From the NCBI RefSeq assembly GCF_022808175.1, contig NZ_JALGBX010000010.1, positions 1-64,000 on the forward strand: a stretch of DNA of 64,000 bases. The letters run 5' to 3'. The notes under the pieces were generated by a model. The model made no database searches. It saw only the letters and a list, made by a program, of their open reading frames with translations, and was not told the DNA's origin. Origin of the DNA: Streptomyces sp. AP-93 (lineage in GTDB: Bacteria; Actinomycetota; Actinomycetes; Streptomycetales; Streptomycetaceae). Below are positions 34,517 through 42,040 of this stretch, one piece after another. The translations under genes and the position numbers were made by a program. Each line of letters opens with the position of its first letter. The first letter of the stretch is position 1.

Positions 34517-35071
34517 TCACTCACCGGCCAGCAGTGCGCCGGCGTCGATGGTGCTCTCGCCCTTGTTCCAGTTGCAGGGGCACAGCTCGTCGGTCTGCAG
34601 GGCGTCGAGGACCCGCAGGACCTCCTTGGGGTTCCGGCCGACGGAACCGGCGGTCACCATGGAGAACTGGATCTCGTTGTTCGGGTCCACGATGAAGACG
34701 GCGCGCATCGGGAGGCCGTCCGAGCCGAGGATGCCGAGGTCGGCGCAGAGCTCGCGCTTGATGTCGGACATCATCGGGAAGGGCAGGTCGCGCAGGTCTG
34801 CGTGGTCCTTGCGCCAGGCGTGGTGGACGTACTCGGAGTCGAGCGAGAAGCCGAGGATCTGGGCGTCACGGTCGGCGAACTCGTCGTTCAGCTTGCCGAA
34901 GGCGGCGATCTCGGTCGGGCACACGAAGGTGAAGTCGAGCGGCCAGGAGAACATGATCTTCCACTTGCCCTCGTAGGTCTTGTGGTCGATCTGCGCGAAC
35001 TCGGCTCCGGCCTCCAGCGAGACGCAAGCGGTCAGGTCGTAGGTGGGGAACTGGTCGCCGACAGTGAGCAC
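34517..35071 (-). CDS. ahpC: Alkyl hydroperoxide reductase C (2-Cys peroxiredoxin)
   Basis: A 184-residue peroxiredoxin. GTG 35071 has GCAAGGAGAGCAC upstream. The peroxidatic Cys lies in PLDFTFVCPTEIAAF and the resolving Cys in ELCPCNWNKGE near the C-terminus, as in AhpC of mycobacteria. It reduces H2O2, organic peroxides and peroxynitrite with AhpD as electron donor. Divergent from oxyR; the 134-bp gap carries a LysR-type box (35150-35164), so peroxide-activated OxyR is the expected activator. Confidence 0.96.
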   Translation of the reverse strand: MLTVGDQFPTYDLTACVSLEAGAEFAQIDHKTYEGKWKIMFSWPLDFTFVCPTEIAAFGKLNDEFADRDAQILGFSLDSEYVHHAWRKDHADLRDLPFPMMSDIKRELCADLGILGSDGLPMRAVFIVDPNNEIQFSMVTAGSVGRNPKEVLRVLDALQTDELCPCNWNKGESTIDAGALLAGE

Positions 35072-35149
35072 GTGCTCTCCTTGCGCAGAGGAAAGGGACC
35101 CTTTTGGGGGCTTTCCGGGGGGTTGGACGTATCTCACATGCTGACACAG

Positions 35150-35164
35150 CTGCATTGATTGCAG
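35150..35164. promoter_or_regulatory. Predicted OxyR (LysR-type) binding site
   Basis: CTGCATTGATTGCAG is a perfect CTGCA-N5-TGCAG inverted repeat and contains the LysR T-N11-A motif (T at 35151, A at 35163). It lies about 80 bp upstream of ahpC and 42 bp upstream of oxyR, as expected for a site that activates one and represses the other. Confidence 0.7.
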
Positions 35165-35205
35165 AAATAGCTAGCCTGGTGCCGAATGATCGGAGGTGCC
35201 TATCA

Positions 35206-36153
35206 GTGGCTGTGGGCAATAGAGGAACGAAACAGGCGACGCTCGCCCAGCTGCGGGCCTTCGCCGCCGTGGCCGAGCACTTGCACTTCCGGGACGCGGC
35301 CGCCGCGATCGGGATGAGCCAGCCCGCGCTCTCGGGGGCCGTGTCCGCGCTGGAGGAGGCGCTCGGGGTGCGGCTGCTGGAACGGACCACGCGCAAGGTG
35401 CTGCTCACGCCCGCCGGGGAGCGGATCGCGGGCCGGGCGCGGGCCGTGCTCGACGCGATGGGCGGGCTGCTGGAGGAGGCGGAGGCGGTACGGGCCCCCT
35501 TCACCGGGGCGCTGCGGTTCGGGGTGATTCCCACCGTGGCCCCGTACCTGCTGCCGACCGTGCTCGGACTCTTCCACCGGCGCTACCCGCGGCTCGACCT
35601 CCAGGTGCACGAGGAGCAGACGGCCTCGCTGCTGGAGGGGCTGGCCGGCGGGCGGCTCGACCTGCTGCTGCTCGCCGTACCGCTCGGGGTGCCCGGCGTC
35701 ACCGAACTGCCCCTCTTCGACGAGGACTTCGTCCTGCTCGCGCCGCGCGATCACCCGCTCGCCGGCCGCAAGGACATCCCGCGCGAGGAACTGCGCGGGC
35801 TGCGGCTGCTGCTGCTCGACGAGGGGCACTGCCTGCGCGACCAGGCCCTCGACATCTGCCACGACGCGGGACGCGCCGCCGGGGCGGACGTCACCACGAC
35901 CGCCGCCGGGCTGTCCACCCTCGTGCAGCTGGTCGCCGGGGGGCTGGGCGTCACGCTGCTGCCGCGCACCGCGCTGCGCCTGGAAACCGCCCGCAACGAG
36001 CACCTGGCCACCGGGTACTTCGCCGAACCGGCGCCCTCGCGGCGGATCGCGCTGGCCATGCGGACCGGAACGGCCCGCGAGGCGGAGTTCCGGGCCGTCG
36101 CCGACGCGCTGCGCGAAGCCGTACGCCCGCTCCCCGTCTGGCTGACGGACTGA
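35206..36153 (+). CDS. oxyR: OxyR-type peroxide-sensing LysR regulator
   Basis: A 315-residue LysR regulator. GTG 35206 follows GGAGGTGCCTATCA. The helix-turn-helix is LRAFAAVAEHLHFRDAAAAI with MSQPALSGAVSALEEALG. The regulatory domain holds LLLLDEGHCLRDQALDICHD, with two Cys in the same setting as the redox pair of E. coli OxyR (GHCLRDQ and a second Cys nine residues on). Oxidation should form a disulfide and activate the divergent ahpC-ahpD operon. The gene order ahpD-ahpC/oxyR is conserved in actinobacteria as I recall. Confidence 0.94.
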   Translation: MAVGNRGTKQATLAQLRAFAAVAEHLHFRDAAAAIGMSQPALSGAVSALEEALGVRLLERTTRKVLLTPAGERIAGRARAVLDAMGGLLEEAEAVRAPFTGALRFGVIPTVAPYLLPTVLGLFHRRYPRLDLQVHEEQTASLLEGLAGGRLDLLLLAVPLGVPGVTELPLFDEDFVLLAPRDHPLAGRKDIPREELRGLRLLLLDEGHCLRDQALDICHDAGRAAGADVTTTAAGLSTLVQLVAGGLGVTLLPRTALRLETARNEHLATGYFAEPAPSRRIALAMRTGTAREAEFRAVADALREAVRPLPVWLTD

Positions 36154-36186
36154 GAGCGGGCGCACGGCTTCGCGGATCCCCTGGAA

Positions 36187-38637
36187 CTACTCCGTCCGCA
36201 GCCCCTCCGGGCGCATCAGGCGCAGCAGCGGCGGCAGGCTGAGCAGGGTCACCAGGACGGCCACACCTCCGCCGATGCCGATCATCGACAGGACCGCGGT
36301 CCAGTTGATCCGGATCGTGGCGCCCGCCATCTGCATCAGCACCGTGCCGAGCGCGAGCCCGACCACCGTCGCCAGGGCCAGGCCCAGGCCGATCGGGAGG
36401 GCGGTCTGCCACAGCACGGAGAGGCTGAGCGTGGAGCGTTTGGTGCCGAAGGCGACCAGCGCCGACAGCAGTTGCCTGCGTTCGCGCAGCTGCTCCAGCT
36501 GGGAGACCAGCAGGCTGGCGCCGATCAGCATCAGCACGAGCGCGGACCCCACGAAGAGGCCGGTCCGGATGGAGGCGTAGCGGTCGTTGACCTCGGTGGC
36601 CTGGATCGTCATGGGGACGGACAGCGGGTCGGCCTTGAAGACGGCGTTGCGGGCCAGCTCCATCGCGTCGGGCACCTTCGGGTCCAGCTTCACGTACACC
36701 CGGGAGGACTGGTAGCCGCCCATGCCCTTCGGCGCGGCGGCCGGGGTGACCAGCAGTCCGGTCAGCGTTTCGCCCATGGGGCCCTTGCGGGCCTGCACGG
36801 TGCGGGCGTCGGCGGGCACCGTCCAGGCGACCGGCTTGGCGCCGTCGCCCTCGTCCTCCTTGAAGATGTTCCCGGCGAACAGCTTCTCGCCCGGCTTGGC
36901 GGTATCGCCGGTCATGCCGCCGGGCGTGCCGCCGCCGGTGATGACGAAGGCGTCACCGTCCTTGCAGGAGGGCAGCACGGCGTACTCCTTGAGGGCGGCG
37001 CAGGTGCCGGTCGTCACCGAGATCGCGGTATCCGTGTAGCTCATGTCCGTGCTGCGCCCGGCATTGGTCGAGGACTCGGCGACGACCTGGGTGATGCCCT
37101 TGGTCCCGGCCAGGGCCTGGGCGACGGCCTCGCCCCCGCCGCGGGCGCGCTGCATGACGGAGATAGAGGCCCGGGTGGGGTCGTGGCCGGTCTCGCGGGT
37201 GTACGAGTCCGCAGTGGAGGCGAAGAGCATCTGCAGGGCGATGGCTCCGGCGACCGCGACGGCGATGCCGTTGACCAGCCGGGCGGAGCTGCCGCTGGTG
37301 AGCTGGAGCCGGCGGGCGGCCAGCTGCAAGGAGACCGGGCCCGCGCCGCCGATCCGGCCGACGACCCGTTCCAGCACCCAGGGGAGCAGGACGGTGATGC
37401 CGACGAGGAGCAGGACCACGCCGCCCGAGACCTGCCACTGGTTGAACTGCCCGCTGTCGTTGCCCTTGCCGATCAGGGGGGCCAGCAGGCCGAGTCCGGC
37501 CAGCGGGAGCAGCAGCCGCCACCAGATCCGGCGCTTGCCCGGAGTCGTCGTACGGACCACGCCGAGCGGCTCGATGACCACGCCGCGCAGGGCGAACAGG
37601 GTCACGGCGACGGCGGCGGCCGGTACGGCCACGGCGATGAGCGCGGCCAGCCAGGGCGCCGGGTTGAGGTCGGAGGGGAAGACGCTGCGCTGGTAGAGGT
37701 CCATGGCCGGGGCCAGTTGCCGGGCGGCCAGGAAGAAGCCGGTGCCCAGGGCCAGGCCGATCAGCGATCCGGCGGAGGCCTCGCCGGCGGCGATCCGGCG
37801 GACCATCCGGGCGTCGGCGCCGACCAGGCGCAGGGCGGCGAGCCGTCGGTCGCGGCGGTCGCCGCCGAAGCGGACGGCGGCGCCGATGAACACGGCGACC
37901 GGCATCAGCAGGGCGACGAAGGTGAGCACCACGAGGAGCGTGAGGACGGGGTCCAGACCCTCCGCCTCCAAGGTGCTCTCGAAGGCGGTGACCCGCTGGA
38001 TGTAGTTGGGCGCTTCCTTCTGGAGCTGGGCGAGCCGGTCGCTGCCCGCGTAGAAGTAGAGGTCGCCGGGGCCCACCAGGCCCGCTTCGCCGATGGTCGC
38101 GACGATCTTCCCGTCGAGGCGGTCGCGCAGCAGCTTGCCCTCGCCGGTCTTCATCAGCCTGTCGAGGGCGGGGGAGACGACCAGTTCGCCGGGGCCGGGG
38201 AACTTCTTCACGCCCGGGGGCAGCGGGGCGTCCGGCCCCTCGGGCTGTACGAGCCGTCCGTCGACCCCGTAGGAGCGGTACGTCTGGTTCACATCGGTGA
38301 TCAGCAGCGTGTCGGGGCCGGGCTGCTCGGCGGTGGGCGAGGTGAACGTCTGGCGGGCGGCGCCGCGCGCGTCGCGGGCGGCCAGGGCGCTGGGGATCGC
38401 GCTGGTGACGAGCAGCAGGGCGACGCCGAGGCCGACGCCCACCCCGGTGAGGAGGGTGCGGGTCCAGCCCTGGCGGCCGCCGCCGAAGGCGAAGCGGGCG
38501 CCGAGGCCGAGGTCGCGGAGCCAGACGGCGAGTGCACCCTGCCCGCCGTGCCCGCCGTGCCCGCCGTGCCCGCCGTGCCCGCTGTGCCCGCCGGGGCTGC
38601 CGTGCCCGCCGTGCCCGCTGTGGTTCCCGTGACTCAT
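36187..38637 (-). CDS. FtsX-like ABC transporter permease with His/Gly-rich N-terminus
   Basis: An 816-residue permease. ATG 38637 overlaps the stop of the ATPase gene (ATGA). Residues 2-34 are a His/Gly repeat (GHGGHGGHGG type) that may bind metal. Then two FtsX-like halves: first core membrane segments around VVLTFVALLMPVAVFIGAAV and a large extracytosolic domain, then a second set ending LLSLPPLLRLMRPEGLRTE. The pattern (about ten membrane segments, large outer domains) matches the MacB-like mechanotransmission type used for export or signalling, not import. Part of the PadR-ATPase-permease operon. Confidence 0.87.
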   Translation of the reverse strand: MSHGNHSGHGGHGSPGGHSGHGGHGGHGGHGGQGALAVWLRDLGLGARFAFGGGRQGWTRTLLTGVGVGLGVALLLVTSAIPSALAARDARGAARQTFTSPTAEQPGPDTLLITDVNQTYRSYGVDGRLVQPEGPDAPLPPGVKKFPGPGELVVSPALDRLMKTGEGKLLRDRLDGKIVATIGEAGLVGPGDLYFYAGSDRLAQLQKEAPNYIQRVTAFESTLEAEGLDPVLTLLVVLTFVALLMPVAVFIGAAVRFGGDRRDRRLAALRLVGADARMVRRIAAGEASAGSLIGLALGTGFFLAARQLAPAMDLYQRSVFPSDLNPAPWLAALIAVAVPAAAVAVTLFALRGVVIEPLGVVRTTTPGKRRIWWRLLLPLAGLGLLAPLIGKGNDSGQFNQWQVSGGVVLLLVGITVLLPWVLERVVGRIGGAGPVSLQLAARRLQLTSGSSARLVNGIAVAVAGAIALQMLFASTADSYTRETGHDPTRASISVMQRARGGGEAVAQALAGTKGITQVVAESSTNAGRSTDMSYTDTAISVTTGTCAALKEYAVLPSCKDGDAFVITGGGTPGGMTGDTAKPGEKLFAGNIFKEDEGDGAKPVAWTVPADARTVQARKGPMGETLTGLLVTPAAAPKGMGGYQSSRVYVKLDPKVPDAMELARNAVFKADPLSVPMTIQATEVNDRYASIRTGLFVGSALVLMLIGASLLVSQLEQLRERRQLLSALVAFGTKRSTLSLSVLWQTALPIGLGLALATVVGLALGTVLMQMAGATIRINWTAVLSMIGIGGGVAVLVTLLSLPPLLRLMRPEGLRTE
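38542..38586. repeat. Five tandem 9-bp units coding the His/Gly repeat
   Basis: CCCGCCGTG repeated four times plus a variant CCCGCTGTG on the plus strand, encoding GHG/HGG repeats at the permease N-terminus. Copy number could vary between strains. Confidence 0.75.
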
Positions 38638-39320
38638 ACCGCGCGCTCCATGTCGCGGGACTTGCCGTCGCGTACGACGATCTCGCGGTCGGAGTACGCG
38701 GCCACGCGGGTCTCGTGCGTGACGAGGACGACGGCGGCGTTCGTGGACCGGGCGGCCTCGGTGAGCAGTTGCATGACGAGCTCGCCGTTGAGGGAGTCGA
38801 GGGCGCCGGTGGGCTCGTCGGCGAAGATCAGCCGGGGGCCGGTGACGAGGGAGCGTGCGACGGCGACGCGCTGGCCCTGGCCGCCGGAGACCTCGCCGGG
38901 GCGCTTGCGGCCGAGGTCGTCGACCTGGAGCCGCTCCATCCATTCCAGGGCGGTCCGTTCGGCCTGCCTCCGCTTCACGCCGGTGAGGCGGAGCGGCAGG
39001 GCGACGTTCTCGACGCAGGTGAGCTCGGGGACGAGCTGGCCGAACTGGAAGACGAAGCCGAACTCGCCGCGGCGCAGGGCGCTGCGCTCGGCGTCGTTCA
39101 TGGCGGAGAGCTCGCGTCCGGCGTAGGTGATGGTGCCGGAGTCGGGGGTGACGATCCCGGCGAGGCAGTGCAGCAGGGTCGATTTGCCGGACCCGGAGGG
39201 CCCCATGATCGCGACGACCTCGCCCGCGTGGATGGAGAACTCGGCGCCGTCGAGGGCGTGGGTGGTGCCGTAGGTCTTACGGAGGTCCGTGGCGCTGAGC
39301 AGAGTGCCGGCCGGGGTCAT
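38634..39320 (-). CDS. ABC transporter ATP-binding protein (MacB/LolD-type)
   Basis: A 228-residue ATPase. Walker A is MGPSGSGKSTLLHCLAG, the signature is VSGGQGQRVAVARSL, Walker B is RLIFADEPTGALDS, and the H-loop is VVLVTHETRVA. The D-loop and spacing are typical of the LolD/MacB class that partners FtsX-like permeases. It overlaps both neighbours by 4 nt (ATGA), giving a tightly coupled PadR-ATPase-permease operon. It should power the permease at 36187. Confidence 0.93.
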   Translation of the reverse strand: MTPAGTLLSATDLRKTYGTTHALDGAEFSIHAGEVVAIMGPSGSGKSTLLHCLAGIVTPDSGTITYAGRELSAMNDAERSALRRGEFGFVFQFGQLVPELTCVENVALPLRLTGVKRRQAERTALEWMERLQVDDLGRKRPGEVSGGQGQRVAVARSLVTGPRLIFADEPTGALDSLNGELVMQLLTEAARSTNAAVVLVTHETRVAAYSDREIVVRDGKSRDMERAV

Positions 39321-39841
39321 CGCTGTATCTCCTGGGCGAGCTGGTCGAGGCGGGCGGCGGTGAGTTCGAGCCACCGCAGGTCCGCTTCGAGGTGGAACAG
39401 GGCGTGATCGCAGACCAGCTGGTCGGCGAGGTCCCCCTTGCGCTTGCGCTGGGTGAGGATGCGCATCAGGCGCAGGTGTTCGGCGCGCTGGGTGTCCAGC
39501 AGCTCCTGGGCGCTGCGGCCGGTGAGGAGGGCGAGGACGACCTTGGTGTAGAGGGTCGACTGGAGGTACGGCTCGGGCTTCTCGGGCTGGGCGAGCCAGC
39601 CCTCGACGTCGGTGATCCCGGCGTCGGTGATCGCGTACCGCTTGCGCTCGGGGCCGCCGCCGCTCTCCACCCCGTCGACCTCGACCAGACCGTTCTTCAG
39701 CAGCCGGGACATGGTCGAGTAGACCTGCCCGTAGGCCAGGGGCTTGTCGTGGCCGAATCTCTCGTCGAAGGTCCGCTTGAGGTCGTAGCCGTGCCGGGGA
39801 CCGGCCTCCAGGAGGCCGAGGAGTGCGTGACTGATGGACAT
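39317..39841 (-). CDS. PadR-family repressor
   Basis: A 174-residue PadR regulator (MSISHALLGLLEAGPRHGYDL). The winged helix spans residues about 5-80, with KPLAYGQVYSTMSRLLKNGLVEV as recognition region; the C-terminal helix bundle (WLAQPEKPEPYLQST, then the final coiled region) makes the dimer. First gene of the operon with the ABC exporter; GTATAC-type palindromes lie just upstream of its start, so it should repress itself and the transporter until a ligand, often an antibiotic, binds. Confidence 0.9.
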   Translation of the reverse strand: MSISHALLGLLEAGPRHGYDLKRTFDERFGHDKPLAYGQVYSTMSRLLKNGLVEVDGVESGGGPERKRYAITDAGITDVEGWLAQPEKPEPYLQSTLYTKVVLALLTGRSAQELLDTQRAEHLRLMRILTQRKRKGDLADQLVCDHALFHLEADLRWLELTAARLDQLAQEIQR

Positions 39842-39850
39842 GCCGAGGAC

Positions 39851-39883
39851 TATACACGCGGTGTATACGCTCGATGTATACAC
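39851..39883. promoter_or_regulatory. PadR operator
   Basis: TATACAC-GCG-GTGTATA (39851-39867) is a perfect inverted repeat, and a third half-site GTATACAC follows at 39876-39883. Ten to 42 bp upstream of the PadR start, overlapping the likely promoter. Confidence 0.75.
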
Positions 39884-39914
39884 ACGGTGCAGAGATGGCC
39901 CGGTCGACAGCAGG

Positions 39915-39970
39915 CAGCCGACAGCCGACAGCCGACAGCCAACAGCCAACAGCCGGCAGCGAACAGCCGA
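39915..39970. repeat. Eight tandem 7-bp repeats
   Basis: CAGCCGA repeated with minor variants (CAGCCAA, CAGCCGG, CAGCGAA), eight units in 56 bp, between the PadR operator and the next gene. Non-coding; 7-bp periodicity with no obvious protein role. Confidence 0.8.
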
Positions 39971-40019
39971 CTTCGTCCTCGGGCTGTGCGGGTGCGGGTC
40001 CGTGTGGTGGGATGCGGGC

Positions 40020-40487
40020 ATGGAGGCTGTGCTGGCCAGCTTGATAGCCGTCTCGGGAACCCTGCTGGGTTCGGTCATCACCTTGGCCGTCCAGCGCCGC
40101 GCGAGTGCGCAAGCGGAGGCCTTCGCCCGCTCCCGGCAGCTACGACAGGAACGTCTGGCGACGTACAGCGCCTACGCGGGAGCCGTCACGGCGCTCAAGC
40201 AGGCCACCGTCGCCCTCTGGTTCCGTCTGGAGGAAGCACCGGACGGCCCCGAGGTGCGGCAGGCGTTCGCGGAGTGCGACCGGCTCGGCGCCGCCGCGGA
40301 GAACGCCCAGTTCCAAGTCCGCCTCCTCGCCGAAGACCCCGCGCTCGTCGCTCTCGCCGCCCTGGCCTTCGATGCCGTCGCTCCACTGCGCGCGGCATCC
40401 ACCAGAACCCAACTGGCCCACCGCGAGCAAGACCTGCAGGACGCCCTCAACGCCTTCATGACCGCGGCCGCCACCCACATCCGTTGA
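40020..40487 (+). CDS. Small protein with N-terminal membrane anchor, unknown
   Basis: A 155-residue protein starting MEAVLASLIAVSGTLLGSV at ATG 40020. The first 25 residues are one membrane segment; the rest is a helical cytosolic region (AQAEAFARSRQLRQERLATY, then ALAALAFDAVAPLRAA). The layout, one membrane segment then a long coiled helix, is common in Streptomyces; no named family recognised. It is not in an operon with either flank. Confidence 0.65.
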   Translation: MEAVLASLIAVSGTLLGSVITLAVQRRASAQAEAFARSRQLRQERLATYSAYAGAVTALKQATVALWFRLEEAPDGPEVRQAFAECDRLGAAAENAQFQVRLLAEDPALVALAALAFDAVAPLRAASTRTQLAHREQDLQDALNAFMTAAATHIR

Positions 40488-40527
40488 GCCGCAGGGCCCG
40501 GGGCGTCCGCGGAGCGACCGGGGGGCC

Positions 40528-40866
40528 TCAGGAATCCGGTGAGGTGCGGGGGCGGCCCCGCGGCGGGATCGGGCCCGCTCCGCCGGGGAGGCGGCCGGCT
40601 TCGGCCAAGGCGCGGCGGAGCAGGAACTCGATCTGCGCGTTGGCGCTGCGCAGTTCCTCGCCCGCCCACCGCGCGAGCGCGTCGTGCACCTGCGGGTCGA
40701 GCCGCAGCAGCACCTGCTTGCGGGCCTGCCGTCCGGCGGCCTTGGGGGCCGCCGCGGGCCCCTCGGCCGTACCGGATCCGGCTGCACTGGACTCGGCTGC
40801 CCCGGACCCGGCCGGGCCGGTGGGGGCCCGGTCGGCGGGGGAGTCCGTGCCGTCGTCGGGGATCAC
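40528..40866 (-). CDS. Ribbon-helix-helix (Arc/CopG-like) protein
   Basis: A 112-residue protein. GTG 40866 overlaps the stop of the SPFH gene (GTGA), so it is translationally coupled. The first 55 residues are Ala/Pro-rich and disordered. Then RKQVLLRLDPQVHDALARWA and LRSANAQIEFLLRRALAEAG give the strand-helix-helix of an Arc-type DNA-binding domain. It is a plausible autorepressor of the SPFH operon through the palindrome at 41820-41835. Confidence 0.75.
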   Translation of the reverse strand: MIPDDGTDSPADRAPTGPAGSGAAESSAAGSGTAEGPAAAPKAAGRQARKQVLLRLDPQVHDALARWAGEELRSANAQIEFLLRRALAEAGRLPGGAGPIPPRGRPRTSPDS

Positions 40867-41774
40867 TGGTAGAGGGTGCCCGTGTTGATGACCGGCTGGG
40901 CCGCGCGGTCGCCGCACAGGACCACCATCAGGTTGGACACCATCGCCGCCTTCCGTTCCGGGTCGAGGTCCACGATGTCCTGCTCCGCGAGGCGGGTCAG
41001 GGCGAGCTCGACCATACCGACCGCGCCCTCGACGATCTGCTTGCGCGCCGCGACGATCGCCCCCGCCTGCTGCCGCTGGAGCATCGCGGAGGCGATCTCC
41101 GGGGCGTACGCGAGGTGGGTGAAGCGGGACTCGATGATGTGGACGCCGGCCGCCTCGACGCGGGCGGACAGTTCGGCGGCGAGCTTCTCGGTGATCTCCT
41201 CGGCGTTGCCGCGCAGCGACAGGCCGCCGTCCTCGTGGGCGTCGTAGGGGTACTCGATCGCGATGTGCCGGACGGCCGCTTCGGTCTGGGTCTCGACGAA
41301 CTCGGTGAAGTCGTCGACCTCGAAGACGGCCCGGGCGGTGTCCTCGACCCGCCAGACCACCACGGCCGCCAGCTCGATCGGGTTGCCGTAGGCGTCGTTG
41401 ACCTTCATGACGGCCGTCTCGTGGTTGCGGACCCGGGTGGACAGGGGCCGGCGGGAGGTCAGCGGGTTGACCCAGCGCAGTCCGTCGGTGCGGACGGTGC
41501 CGCGGTAGCGGCCGAACAGCTGGACCACGCGGGCCTCGCCCGGCGCGACCGTGTTCAGCCCGCCCATGGCGATGAGGGAGATGAGGGCCAGGACGATGCC
41601 CGCCGCGATCAGGCCCACCTTGGCGCCGTCGGTCCCGGAGACCGAGCCGAGCGCGATCAGGCCCGCCCCGGCCGCCACTCCCGCCAGGCCGAGCAGCAGC
41701 GCGAGCCCGCCGCCCACGCTCCGCGCGGGGAACTCCCGTACGCCGGTCTCGGTACCGCCCGTGGTGTTCGTCAT
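40863..41774 (-). CDS. SPFH/Band 7 (stomatin-like) membrane protein
   Basis: About 303 residues from the ATG at 41774 (an ATG three nt earlier is possible; GGGGCAG sits upstream). Two membrane segments at about 30-75 (LALLLGLAGVAAGAGLIALG, then VGLIAAGIVLALISLIAMGG), then an SPFH domain: GEARVVQLFGRYRGTVRTDGL, VWRVEDTARAVFEVDDF, and IIESRFTHLAYAPEIASAM, ending QQAGAIVAARKQIVEGAVGM. Such proteins scaffold membrane microdomains. It is followed by a coupled ribbon-helix-helix gene. Confidence 0.88.
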   Translation of the reverse strand: MTNTTGGTETGVREFPARSVGGGLALLLGLAGVAAGAGLIALGSVSGTDGAKVGLIAAGIVLALISLIAMGGLNTVAPGEARVVQLFGRYRGTVRTDGLRWVNPLTSRRPLSTRVRNHETAVMKVNDAYGNPIELAAVVVWRVEDTARAVFEVDDFTEFVETQTEAAVRHIAIEYPYDAHEDGGLSLRGNAEEITEKLAAELSARVEAAGVHIIESRFTHLAYAPEIASAMLQRQQAGAIVAARKQIVEGAVGMVELALTRLAEQDIVDLDPERKAAMVSNLMVVLCGDRAAQPVINTGTLYQ

Positions 41775-41819
41775 CATCTGCCCCGCTTCGTTCAGTTGCG
41801 GCCGCACGAGCCCCTTAGC

Positions 41820-41835
41820 AAAGTGATATCACTTT
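41820..41835. promoter_or_regulatory. Perfect 16-bp palindrome upstream of the SPFH operon
   Basis: AAAGTGATATCACTTT, unusually AT-rich for this genome. It lies about 45 bp upstream of the SPFH start, in a position to overlap its promoter. Likely operator, with the ribbon-helix-helix protein of the same operon as the obvious candidate ligand. Confidence 0.7.
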
Positions 41836-42040
41836 TTTGGAGCGGGCGGGAGTCGGGCAACGGGAGCGGTGTGCGGTCCGGCAACCTCCAGGGCTCCGGC
41901 TGCGTCGGTTCCGGTGGGGTGGGTGCTCATTGTCACGTCCGAATTGCCTGATATCTCCATTGGTTGGCCGGTTTTTGTCACAGCCTGCGGTGTTAGCTTT
42001 CTGAGCTGACGTCGGGGGGTTATCGAGCGGAGCGGGAGCG

